Source: Albugo candida (taxonomy: Eukaryota; Oomycota; Peronosporomycetes; Albuginales; Albuginaceae). Taken from it: a DNA stretch of 64,000 nt. The stretch is taken from the NCBI GenBank assembly GCA_905220665.1, contig CAJNAR010000147.1, positions 496,001-560,000 of the forward strand, in the 5' to 3' direction. A program made the translations under genes and the position numbers. Below, piece by piece: positions 1-10,531 of this stretch (its first letter is position 1; each line of letters opens with the position of its first letter). The notes under the pieces are model-generated. The model was not told where the DNA came from. It did not search any database and saw only the letters and a list, made by a program, of their open reading frames with translations.

Positions 1-638
1 TAAAAACTGATTTTAAAGACCAACTCTGTCTTTTTTGGAGTAGATTGTGATTGGACAAAATTGCTACTGCAACTCGAAGGTTCTGGATCGCTTTCTGTTC
101 TTCGAACAAAAGAATTTCGAAACGAATGTTCTGTTTTCCATACAAGCATTTGAACAATCATTGGTTATAATTGTGATTTGGTTGGTCTAATATGCTGCCC
201 GATCCACAAATTGATTGATTCATAGCATTTGATAGATACATACAGATGATCCATCGTCAATGCAATAACTGCGCAATGCTATCGAGAGTCAGTCTATGTA
301 ACAATATGTACAGCATCTGAGCATCTCAAGCAAATTGGGATATGAAACAGGCACAATCTGTACCACATTGTATTTTTGAGTGCGGAATACTTATACGACA
401 AAACAGAAACGCCTACCAAAAAAATAAGTTTTCAGGAGGCAGATAGCTTCATTAATAATCACAGGATAGTGATTCTAGCGGCATTTTGCTTCTTCGCATA
501 AAATATCTGTTTTGGCAGGCTAGTGCCATTGATATGATAACCCTCTCCACCCAAGTCGCAAATTCCAAGCATCTAAAAGCTACTTATCTTTAATTAGGAC
601 ACACATCACATAATCGTAATTGATCAATTCCAAGCGGA
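1..638. other. Upstream intergenic stretch, no gene seen
   Basis: No open frame of useful length, no recognisable RNA gene and no repeat was found. The last part is presumably the promoter and 5' leader of the SCP2-domain gene that begins at 639. No convincing TATA or CCAAT element could be singled out close to that start. Confidence 0.5.
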
Positions 639-2155
639 ATGTCTACTAATCAAATAAGTCGCGAGGCAGAAATCGATGAGATTATGGATTTCCTACGCTT
701 CAGTATCAAGGCAAATTCCACATTTACTGGGACTATTTTATTCGAATTTAAGGATAACGACGGCAATCTATCCACAAATTACACCGTCTGCGTCACACCG
801 TCAAAAGGTTTGTATCACTTGTTATCTGAGGATATCTATTGGCTCACAACAGAATCCTGCAGACGTTCGTACCGAAAAAAATGCGAAATACATTGACAAT
901 AAAGACATCACTTGCAAAGTATCCTTATCCGTAGATGACTTTTTGTGGATTTACTCGGGTAAGGCTTCCGGCGGTGATATTGCCAAGCTATTCTATACTG
1001 GAAAATTGAGCGTAAGCGGGTTTGCGTTTCGGAAGGTGACAGCATTTGCATCCAGTTTTGACTTCGCACCACACATGTGGAATTCATTCTACAGTAGAAA
1101 CAAGCGACAAGAGGAAGAATCCATGCTTGCGACGGAAGAATTACAATCTGATCAGGTCTCTGATCATACAAACAGCACCACCATCAGTCCATCACCACAA
1201 CAACGAGAAAAGGCTCAGCAACTAGTACAAATGCAATGGGAAGTATTTTTGCGTAATGTCTTTGGAATGAAACCGCACTTATGTCGCTCTATCACGCCAA
1301 ACTCATTGACCATGCTCAGATCAAAGCCAATCAATAAGACATCATCAAATGGTGAACTCATGTATGAATTTGGCTCGGATGCCAGCGACACTGACACTTC
1401 AGTCAGGGCGTTAGTACCCAACAATACCTCAATAAACATTGTACCAGCAGAGTCAAGTAATGATGGTCTTGGGAACGTATTCCATAGTCTGATGCAATTG
1501 GAACACGCTGAACGCTTCAAGTTGGCCACAAAAACCTCCATAGACTTTGCGCATTGTCGAAATCGAGTAGACATAACGGAAGCAGGAATGGCTCAATTAG
1601 AAAAGGCTTTGCTTGCATTGGGTCGAGATCGATCCGCTCGTAATCAGAAGCGGGCAAAGCACGTACCGGCACTTGAGCTTCTATTATGGGAGGTTCGAAC
1701 ATATGCGCAATAACCGCATACGATGTGACTAAAAGCTTCTTGTTTTATAGGTCCGAAATCAGACAGCAAATTGGATCAAATTGCTTCGGAAGAAAACACT
1801 CGGAAAAAAATCGGTCGATCAGCTTCCAAAACCGGATTTGGATCAATTTATGAATGTTAGTCAGCGCTATCAGTCAAGTTTGTTAGGCTCGAGTCGACAC
1901 GACATCGATAAAACGTCTTGTAACTGGACGACCAATTCAGTGAGCAGCAATCAGCTTAATATTGGAGACCTACTCAAATCATCCGATCAGCGACACAGGT
2001 TTGGGAAAAGAAGACTTGTAAACTCCAAGCAGCGCTTACGGCAGGAATTTGAATCAATCCAATTGTATCTGATTCAACATCATCATCACCAGGCTTCATT
2101 ACTCTCAGTGGCATTCTCAAATGATAATTATCTGATGCTACTTGATTATCTATAG
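639..2155 (+). CDS. SCP2 sterol-carrier-domain protein with long Ser-rich tail
   Basis: Exons 639-807, 863-1692 and 1751-2155 join in frame to 467 residues; the introns are 55 and 58 nt, both GT-AG. Residues about 10-120 read as an SCP2 domain: a GTILFEFKD strand, then CKVSLSVDDFLWIYSGK, then a GDIAKLFYTGKLSVSG segment, the usual end of the lipid-binding fold. SCP2 domains bind sterols, fatty acids or acyl-CoAs in a hydrophobic tunnel; the ligand here cannot be told. The rest is low-complexity, rich in Ser, Thr and Gln, with basic patches near the C terminus and a run of four His. No peroxisomal SKL-type tail is present (it ends in LDYL) and no membrane segment is seen. The start is the first ATG of the open frame. 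Identification of the domain is firm; the function of the tail is unknown. Confidence 0.8.
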
Positions 2156-2412
2156 CTTTTCGAGCACTGTGCTGGTATTTCTAACTGATGCAAATGCAGT
2201 AACTTTACAAGGTCGGATATTACTAAAGTCCACCAGATACGTTAAATGTGCAGCCACGTGACAATGTGTGTTAATTACAATCGATTTATCGTGTTGTTAC
2301 AAGTGTTTTGGTGGTGCCAACGTATATGCCCCGATCAAATCTCATTGGATAATTGTGAATATACCAAACACACATTGGCTATTACTCACACACGATCCGG
2401 TGTCATTCAATA

Positions 2413-4063
2413 ATGGAGCTGAACGCGTTTTCAAACATGAAAGTCTGTTGCTCAGAGCTGCTTTTATAGATTGATATATATCTAATATCAACCAAACAAT
2501 ACGTACATATACAGGTGAAAGAACTACAGGCAGCGTTAAAGGAACGCAATTTAGATCACAGAGGCAATAAGGTCGATAGTCACTTTATTTCGCGAATGGA
2601 AATTCAATTTCATGTGTGTAGGCTGCGCTCGCCAAACGATTGATAGAACATTTAAAAGAAGAGTCTAAGGACGAAGAGGAGCCTCTTGTCGTCGAGGATA
2701 CCGCTGCGGACGACTCAATGGCACAGGATCTCGTGAACTCTGTAAGAAAAGACTTTCATGAGAGCCACAGAATGAAAACTGGATCGGGTGTTATGTAGGA
2801 AGAAGCTCGAGACGAATTGATGGAAGAAAAAATGTCGTCGACCGAGCATAAAGGGAATGATTTAGCGGCATCTGAACGTAATGATAACTTTGATGGTGTT
2901 GGAGCTGCAGGTATAAAGACGTCATCAACCGTTTCTATTGATGTCGCGGATGCTAGCCAAAAGGCGACAAGCGAAGACAGCAAGAATCAGAAATGTGAGC
3001 ACTCTGATTCCTCAAGTTCTTCAAAATTGAAACATCTCGACAATCAAGAATCGGTAGCTACCGACTCACTTGATCAAAGCAAGATCGATATAAATGAGTC
3101 TTCAGAAAAATACTCACAAGTAAGCCGATCTGATATCACGCATTCGATACGGTCGCAAATGGATGTTTTGATCAGGAAAATACGCAAAGCGCACAGTTGA
3201 CAAAATCGGGAGACGAAAATCGCTCCAAAGATCAACCTGCATCGTGAGTCTGATGTCACTTACCAACTGATCTCTCACGAATACGAAGTAGGGAACAACC
3301 CGCAACGTGTACACTTCGAATCGACAATTTTCGTCGGCCGTTCACACTAAAGTCAGCAAAGGTGAGAGTTTCAAAAAAGTCGATGAGAATCACATATTTA
3401 CCGCTTGCACATAGTCTTTGGTTCAAGAGTTTGATAACTACGTCGAAGATGGATTTTGGATGGATAGCATCAAAACGCACTGTTTTGTGACGTTTGCAAC
3501 TTGCGAGGCGGTAGTCCATGAAGCTCTACAATTACAGCGATTCTCATGATGAATGTTATACAGGCGGAAAGAACCCGAGAGTACCTCGATGCCAAAATCT
3601 GGCCTCAAGAGAACGGTGTCGCACTCAGGGCCAGCTTCTCATCGCAGATAGCAGCAGAGGTACTCTCCTTCATAAAGAAGTAATGCACATTTTCACTGCT
3701 GCATTTGGCAGATTGCGAGTAAACTGGTCAAACCAGACACGACAATAAAGACCAACACTATCCATAGGTCGCATACAATGAAAAGAGATTCGTATTCAGA
3801 AAGAAAAAGAGGTGGGACGAGTTGCATAGTTCTGCTGATGCAAATCATGAACAACTCTGTCTACAGAACCTTTAGATTTGGATACTTTATTCATGAAAAC
3901 TGAAGCAAAACCAGTGATATATTATCTCCCTACAAAGAGCCAACATGGACGTCTTCAAGAAGTATCTGCTAAGGAAAGACATACGAGAAAGCGTCCATTT
4001 TCAGGATCGTATGCCCGTCCACACGCACCCAAATTCCCTCGGTCAGGACGACCACGTTGGTGA
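2413..4063 (+). CDS. ACIN1: Acinus homologue: SAP, RRM and RSB motif
   Basis: Ten exons join in frame to 384 residues: 2413-2442, 2515-2571, 2622-2741, 2799-3119, 3176-3243, 3292-3361, 3415-3510, 3564-3659, 3712-3811 and 3867-4063. The N terminus is a SAP domain (VKELQAALKERNL, then ALAKRLIEHL), a DNA/chromatin-binding helix pair. An acidic Ser/Asp-rich linker follows. About residues 206-305 form the acinus-type RRM-like domain (TLRIDNFRRPFTL, then GFWMDSIKTHCFVTF). Residues about 323-345 are the RSB motif (LDTLFMKTEAKPVIYYLP), which in animals binds RNPS1 and SAP18 in the ASAP/PSAP splicing complexes. The tail is Arg-rich. The protein is far shorter than human acinus but the order is the same. 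The first exon (30 nt) and the 72-nt first intron are the least certain part; the rest follows from frame and homology together. Confidence 0.9.
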
Positions 4064-4178
4064 TCAATAAGCTGTCAATACACGCAATTGATCAAACTCT
4101 CTATCTTCCATACTCCTCATGACTCTGCCATAAAGCCGCATGGCGCTCCTCACTCATACACCATATCGATAGCAGCGA

Positions 4179-5983
4179 ATGCTGTCGGTTGTTTCTAAAA
4201 GCCCAGGCGACCCTGGCTGATGATATTTTTAGGCTCATCTGAAGAGCATGCGCCTCCAGGTGCAAGTTGACAGCATGCAATATGCAATTTCCTGCGGTGA
4301 AGGCTTGCAAACAATCAAATGGTTGGGACTTGCTGTGGCACAAAGACATGCTCAGGCGCTTTATCATGGTCGATATCGAACGCGGAATTTGTCGAGTCAG
4401 CAAGGCGTCTATCTCCCTCTTCTCGTTTCTGCCACAGTGCGTACTCTTTCGATTCATAAGAAAGTTGCTTATCATTCCCTTCAGAAAACCGGAGAGCTTC
4501 TCGCACCCAGCCTTCGAATTGCCGATACTTGCAAGGATGGAGACCGAATCATCGTCAAGCTTCAGGTTGTACATGAAGATTAGCGTCCATGAATGCCGCC
4601 TTGACACTCCTTTGTAGGAAGAGATTCTCATCGATGAAATTGGGGTTCCACAACTGAATTCATGGATCATAGCTGCATTCTACCATGATTGTATCGAAGC
4701 TCAGCTTCCGCAGACACTTGGTCTGACAAGTAGCTCAGCGCTGGTGGATGATATCGAAAGTATGCCTCAAGATCCCATGAAGGCATACACGCGATCGGAA
4801 GCAGCAATCCAGGGACTTTGTGGTCGCTTGCAATCTCCTACTGGGGTCGAAGCCGTTTTTACGCACGAATGGCGACGAATTCGAATAGATGAAATTCTTG
4901 AAAAAGCAGGTGTCGTGCTTGATACGAATATATCGTCCAAAAACACCAGCAGTTCAGTACGAGCTGATAATATGGCCAAAGTCAAAGAGAAAGAGAAATT
5001 ACAATCTCTTTTTTCCCAGCACTTTGCTTCATTGAATACAGCATATATGCATTACGCTGCGGGGTGCAATGAGTCGTTTTACGGGATGAATGGGTTTGAG
5101 TTTGCTCATTTCGTGCATGAATGTCAGCTTTGCGATCTCGGTACAGATCTTGGTACTCTCCAATATCTGATCGGTGTCACTTTAACAAAATCGGCGGATG
5201 ACTATGGCTCCATTCACGATCGTACAAAGCTTTCCCGAGTCGGTTTTCTTCACGTATTGATTCGACTGCTTCTTCGAGACTATTCCAAAATGCAGACGTC
5301 CTCTTCGGTTAGTGTAAATGCTTCTCATGAAAGCCCAGGCACAACGGGTGTCATGTCGGTGGTCACATACTTGGAGAATAAACTGACAAGCCAGGTTCTT
5401 CCCACAATCAAACGGCTGACTTCAGGCTATTTACGAGAGTTGACGCATCAAAAGGTACGCCCTGTCGAATCATCAGAAACCATCATACGAGTTTTTTCCT
5501 CTTTGCTAGAACATTGTAGCTCATTTCTTATACGCCCGACCGACTTTGACACTCCTATTCGAGCGATTGGCGCTTCAGACTCCTCAACCTGAGACTCAGA
5601 GTTCATCCGATGTGGCGTTGTCGAATCATCCAGGCAGTTGGCCACGTCTTCCAACAGCAGGACAAATCAAGCAGCTTCTCTACGATGCTGGTATATTTTG
5701 TTTTGGAGACTCTGACATCCATACTCAATTGTACGCAGAGGTACGATGAGCTCCATATCGTCGGCATTCTGTATCATTTGGTTTGTTCCAGAGTATTAAG
5801 CAGTGCGTGAGTGCAGCGGGAAACAAAAGCTTGGACGACCAAACGCTGGTATACGTGGAATTTATCGAAGTCATCGTGAGCACGGCTCTGAGAACGCTGA
5901 CGGCCGATCAGCAGAGTTTTCCACCAAAAGAAACGATTAGATTGGCTTTGCAAGCAATTTGTCGTGTCCAATGCGGTAAATAA
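4179..5983 (+). CDS. Uncharacterised 533-residue protein, ubiquitin-like N terminus possible
   Basis: Exons 4179-4187, 4233-4565, 4618-5454, 5510-5740 and 5792-5983 join in frame; introns are 45, 52, 55 and 51 nt. I do not recognise the family. The first 120 residues have the hydrophobic periodicity of a beta-grasp (ubiquitin-like) fold ending in DGDRIIVKLQ. The middle is helical, with blocks such as FYGMNGFEFAHFVHECQLCD and LSRVGFLHVLIRLLL that look like degenerate EF-hand-type or all-helical pairs. The C-terminal exons again alternate helix and loop (PTAGQIKQLLYDAGIFCFGD). There is no signal peptide and no membrane span. The first 9-nt exon is a guess made to supply an ATG; ATG at 4248 is the alternative. 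A 189-residue frame on the opposite strand (4101-4670) is considered a shadow. Confidence 0.6.
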
Positions 5984-6046
5984 ATGTCCATAGACACCTA
6001 TGAAATGATTGATACAACATATATTTGCGTGTTGATTGAGCTGGAA

Positions 6047-8062
6047 TCAGCTTCTAGGAATGCATTGCTTCAGACATTCGAACCACGCCCTCGTTGAATT
6101 CACAGAATCGGCAATAAGAAGAAGTTTTTTTCGATTTGCAAATGTCACAAGGATCCCAAACTCCTGATCGTGTGATGCGGCTATATCGACGACCATACCG
6201 ATAGGCGATAATTGATGGTTCACATCATCGGCACATCCCACGATGCCCTGCTCGAGAACATAGAATCGACGATGTAGCTCTGGTTCTTTACCGGGCTCTG
6301 ACAATGATAGCCATCCAGCATAGATGATTGACTCATTGTGTCGTTTTCTTGTCATAATGTATCGCTTCAGTTGAGCTTGGGAGTGGTCTTGTGAGGCAGC
6401 ATCTGCCAATATCTTTCGCCAATGACTAGCGCTCTGATATGATTCAAGGAATACCCGCCAGAGACGTCCACTTTGCAATTTGATGCGCAGACCATGAAGC
6501 TTGTCGTCCCAATTAGACACTGAAACTACTTTCTCACAATGCAGTAATCTCGACGTAGAATCACGTGCATATCCTATCTCGTCTCCATGCAAAGTGAAAT
6601 ACTGCAGTTTCCATTGTCGAAGAAGTCCGACTTGTTTGTACATCCAGCCGGAATAATTGGGACAGAATGAGTCGATGAACGAGCTTCGAATCGAAGTGAT
6701 TCCCCCAGGATGTACTGAGCGATCTAATGACGAAATCGCTGCTGAAATCGCTGTATACCATAACATGTGATCATCGTACGATTCTGCTTGCACCAGCACA
6801 GACACATTTTCCAACTCAATACCTAATCCGAAATCAAATCCCTCCGCTATTGTAATCCCAGTGACGTATCCCGAGCATTCTTCATCGATTGCTCCACTCG
6901 AAAGAGACGATAAACTCACCGACTTGGCGTGCTGGAAACTCGCGGGGTCTTCGTCCTGAGGAAGCTCTCGACATGATAAATAGCCATCGCCTTGTCGGAT
7001 GTGAAAAATACATCTTTTCCATTGATGCGAGCGCTTTGTGATTGTTTTTAAGGGACTGTAGCGATTGAGTATGCCTTCGTGACTTTTGTTGGAATTACGG
7101 AAAGAGTACGCTGTGGGTGCATCAGATGCGGCGATTCGTTTCTCTCGATCAATCGCTTCCTCAATTGCTTTGATCCATTTTTGTGCCTGCCCTCCAGACT
7201 CGCAGCACGCATTTAATGTAAAGTTTCGTGCTTCAAATACAAGACCATGAGCCTCTTGATCCCAGGTTTTGATACATTTTAGCATTCCGATTGCTTCGGG
7301 TGTGTGTCCTGGTTTCTTGCTGTAACGTAGCTCCAAGCCCGATAAAATGACATAATACCGCTTCCAGCGTGAGCGATTCGAGCCATTTGCTATTGTAAGC
7401 CAACCGGAGCACGGTATGATCCCATTTTGTGCACGTTGGTTGTTGAACGACGAGAATCTTCTTCGAGTGGATCCAACAGGCATCATGCTTTCGGAATCGG
7501 TGTTTACACTTGCATAAGGCCTGAAGAGCGGAGGTAAAGGCTGAGGAAGCGATTGTCGTAAGACGTCGCCATGAGAATCTTGTGTCTGATCTTCGTGCAT
7601 TAAGTCTCTGATACGGAGGTCTTCTATAGTGCAAGGCACAGTACATCTCCGATTTGCGCTCCGAACTTTGCCTCCTGATGGCATAATAGCGACATAATTC
7701 CCGGTTTGAACTGGAATACTGATAAGTGTTGGGTCCATCAACTTATCGGAATATGAGCTTCCAGAGGCGGTTTTCTCAAACGGAATGATCAAACTCTCTG
7801 AATGTACCGAATTACTTTCTTTCTCATTACGTAACTCCTCATGTTTCGAGATTATGTCGTCGTTATCCTCACGTAATGCCGCATTGTCAAACACATGCAT
7901 TCTCTCTGTAAAATTTGATGTTGGTTGTAAGAATGATGGTTTGTGCTCCAAGGAAGAAGTTGAAGTTGAAGCGGACACAGAACAAGGAGAAATCGTCGAG
8001 TTACCCACGCAAGACGGATCTGCAACCTGACTATTGTGCGGGATTTGTGTAAAAATATTCAT
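6047..8062 (-). CDS. Protein with four pleckstrin-homology (PH) domains
   Basis: A single uninterrupted frame of 671 residues starts at an ATG. The first 200 residues are Ser/Thr-rich and disordered. PH-like domains follow at about 218-315 (SGWLTIANGSNRSRWKRYYV, ending in W-KAIEEAI), 329-447 (with the basic stretch RSHQWKRCIFHI), 470-565 (YSGWMYKQVGLLRQWKLQYF) and 577-668 (AGWLSLSEPG...HRRFYVLEQ). Each closes with the helix and Trp typical of the fold. Tandem PH proteins usually act as phosphoinositide-dependent membrane adaptors. No enzymatic domain is present. It converges with the gene ending at 5983, leaving only 63 bp between stop codons. The lipid specificity cannot be read from the sequence. 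Confidence 0.85.
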   Translation of the reverse strand: MNIFTQIPHNSQVADPSCVGNSTISPCSVSASTSTSSLEHKPSFLQPTSNFTERMHVFDNAALREDNDDIISKHEELRNEKESNSVHSESLIIPFEKTASGSSYSDKLMDPTLISIPVQTGNYVAIMPSGGKVRSANRRCTVPCTIEDLRIRDLMHEDQTQDSHGDVLRQSLPQPLPPLFRPYASVNTDSESMMPVGSTRRRFSSFNNQRAQNGIIPCSGWLTIANGSNRSRWKRYYVILSGLELRYSKKPGHTPEAIGMLKCIKTWDQEAHGLVFEARNFTLNACCESGGQAQKWIKAIEEAIDREKRIAASDAPTAYSFRNSNKSHEGILNRYSPLKTITKRSHQWKRCIFHIRQGDGYLSCRELPQDEDPASFQHAKSVSLSSLSSGAIDEECSGYVTGITIAEGFDFGLGIELENVSVLVQAESYDDHMLWYTAISAAISSLDRSVHPGGITSIRSSFIDSFCPNYSGWMYKQVGLLRQWKLQYFTLHGDEIGYARDSTSRLLHCEKVVSVSNWDDKLHGLRIKLQSGRLWRVFLESYQSASHWRKILADAASQDHSQAQLKRYIMTRKRHNESIIYAGWLSLSEPGKEPELHRRFYVLEQGIVGCADDVNHQLSPIGMVVDIAASHDQEFGILVTFANRKKLLLIADSVNSTRAWFECLKQCIPRS

Positions 8063-8777
8063 TTTGGTGGCTTCGAGGTGTGTACGTATCAGGCGTGTGT
8101 AACAAAATCGTTTGACCAGCCCCGTACTAGAATGTATGAGTCCGCAGTATGGAAGTGAATTTTTGCGTAGTTTGATTGCTGACTCTTATCGTTCTTTTTG
8201 ATGTGGCACGTAGCACTAGGATGCGATTCACAGATTATTGTCAGAAAAACTTCTATACCTTGTTTTATACCTAGAAAGTATTGCAATTCACTCCCATTGG
8301 TTTTGGCGGAGGAAAGGCTGAGATAGAGGTTAAGGGGACGCAGGAGAGGAGCTGGAAGGTCAGCGTGAGTGGAGTGAACCCATCGTATTCATTTTGACAG
8401 AATATAATGTTCTATATTTCCACAAATTCTTAGCATTCGAATCCTGGCTAAAAGCACGTATGTCGTCTAAGCGGTGACATGTTTGGACGTACATCATAAC
8501 CAAGAACAATTTCTGGTATCAGAAAGGCAAGTAGAGTCGATTGTACATCACAAAAATATTCACTTCGATGACGCAAAAGAATTCTCTCGTAATGAATACA
8601 ATGAACTGATTCCTTCTCCTTCGTCCTTAGTGTGTCAGCAACTTCTGGACACAATAGAGAAGTTCACGTGGTACTATATCATATATCAGAATTCGCATAT
8701 GATTCTCCTTTGTTACAAACGTGTCACAAAACGGTCTTTACAGCACCTACTTTAGAGTTAATCTAGGACCGATATCG
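8063..8777. promoter_or_regulatory. Divergent intergenic region between PH-domain gene and WDR55
   Basis: About 715 bp lie between two divergent start codons. The stretch contains a CCATTGG (CCAAT-type) element near 8288 and a purine-rich patch at about 8310-8350. A 93-codon frame at 8474-8755 has no ATG start and no recognisable product, so I treat it as chance. The region probably holds both promoters and 5' leaders. Confidence 0.45.
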
Positions 8778-10193
8778 ATGGCGCACGTTCCGGATGACAT
8801 TATCTGCAAGAACGATGTCTTTGACATCGATTTTCACCCGCATCAGAATATCATCGGCGTTGCATGCATCACTGGTGCCGTTCAAGTGTACGTACTATCC
8901 TATGCTCAGCACGAGGTCATAATTCATCTCAATAGCGTTCGGTACGCACCGACCGAGAATCAGGATTTGCTTCATTTGAAGTATCATCAGGATGCGTGCA
9001 GAGCCATCAAATTCGACAGCTCAGGTCAAGGTGGGGATCTTTTTTGCATATATACGCCTTAAATTTGAGCATTACTGGCCGCATGGACAGCGCTACTAAG
9101 TGCTTCCAGCGATCGCTCTATTCGAGCATTCGACACGAATGGAAGCGCAATATGGGCAGAACTACGAGCTCACGAGTAAGTTCATGCGTACACAACTGTT
9201 TCCCATTGATACTGACCAAAATTAAGTGCTCCAATCAATCGCCTGGAAGAGGTCAGTAACAATGTATTTGCAAGTGGCGATGACGCTGGATGCATCAAGG
9301 TTCGCTTTCGCTTCTATTATACGGATGGTCCTCTATTCAGATTAATATGTGTGGGTGATAGCTTTGGGATATGCGTCAACATCGCCAAATTGTAGAGTGG
9401 AAAGAGCACACGGTTCGATGCTTCTTCAGCATTTATTAGTTATTTTATCCAAATATGTTCCAATAGGATTACATCTCCGATTTTGCATGTAACGATGCTC
9501 AAGATCACATTCTAGCAACAAGGTACACTTATTCTCCAATGAATGAACAGGAAACAGTACAGATGTCCTAATTTGTAGTGGCGATGGGCGTTTATCTGTG
9601 TACGACTTGAGAAAACATAAAGTGGCAGGGAAAAGCGATGAACTTGAAGATGAATTACTCTCAGTTTGTATCATCAAAAGTGGTCGGAAAGTTGTCTGTG
9701 GATCACAGGACGGTGTTTTGGTGATCTTTTCATGGGACACGTGGGGCGATATGTCGGATCGATTTCCAGGACACCCCGACTCGGTGGAAACGATGCTCAA
9801 GATTGACGATGATACGATTCTTACTGGCTCATGTGACGGGATCATACGGTCAGTCATACACGTTTTCTCCACTTCTATTCCACTGTGATTGCTCGTGCTA
9901 GCATCGTACAAATATTTCCAAACAAATTGCTGGGGTTACTGGGCGATCATGAAGATTTTCCGGTGGAAGTGATAAAGTTTTCTCCGGACAAACGATTGCT
10001 TGGCAGTGTGTCTCATGTGAATAAAGTTCATTTTTGGGACACAGCGTTTCTCTTCGAAGACGATCCAGAAAATGAGGATGCTGGTGAATCAATGAGTGAT
10101 GACGATGTCAGTGAAACAACTGCGCGGCCTGAAGCTTTACACAATCGGCAAGAAATGAAAAATGCCAACGAGGTTTTTTTTTCGGATCTATAG
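8778..10193 (+). CDS. WDR55: WD-repeat protein 55 (WDR55 / JIP5)
   Basis: Seven exons join in frame to 359 residues: 8778-9030, 9091-9175, 9227-9299, 9362-9412, 9467-9522, 9579-9848 and 9902-10193. WD40 blades are visible throughout: VFDIDFHPHQNIIGV, LLSASSDRSIRAFD, VFASGDDAGCIKLWDMR, SGDGRLSVYDLRKHK, VVCGSQDGVLVIFSW, ILTGSCDGIIRIVQIFPN and HVNKVHFWDT. The order, the segment SWDTWGDMSDRFPGHPDSVE and the closing NANEVFFSDL fit WDR55, a nucleolar protein needed for ribosomal RNA processing and large-subunit assembly. An Asp/Glu-rich C-terminal stretch matches the family. The first donor could also be at 9025, which keeps the frame but removes two residues; 9031 restores a better WD blade. Six introns in 1.4 kb make this one of the most interrupted genes here. 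Confidence 0.88.
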
Positions 10194-10531
10194 ACGTGAA
10201 AAACATTGATCCAATCCATTGACAGCGCCGCTCATTCACTTTAACAGTGTTCGTGCATACATTTTGTATACGGGTGCCAAGCTCCGACTATTTCATGCCT
10301 AATATATCATCATTTCAGCTTTAGCCCGCGTTTGCATGACGGTAAGTCTCTCGTCTTCTATCAGCAGCCTCACTGGGCATAAGAATAGCGGCCTTATCTG
10401 CGTTGTGGCTAAATTAAGAATGTGGTTCGTACGAGGAGGAAGTCACACAAATGAGGTAAATATGAGTCTTAGGACCACGCCGATATGCTGTACATTGCAC
10501 GATCATTTTCAAAAACGACTGCGTGCGAATA
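10194..10531. other. Intergenic gap before the kinase gene
   Basis: This is 338 bp with no supported coding sequence. An ATGACG followed by a perfect GTAAGT lies at 10336-10347 and could be an upstream first exon or 5'-leader intron of the kinase gene. No acceptor could be matched to it with confidence. Confidence 0.4.

Noticed and set aside
4101..4670. 189-codon frame on the - strand
   Set aside because: It overlaps a well-spliced + strand gene and has no recognisable content; most likely a shadow of the coding frame.
8474..8755. 93-codon frame between divergent genes
   Set aside because: No ATG start, no known motif, and it overlaps the WDR55 leader.
9025..9030. Alternative first donor of WDR55
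   Set aside because: Keeps the frame but weakens the WD blade (loses Gly-Gln); kept only as an alternative.
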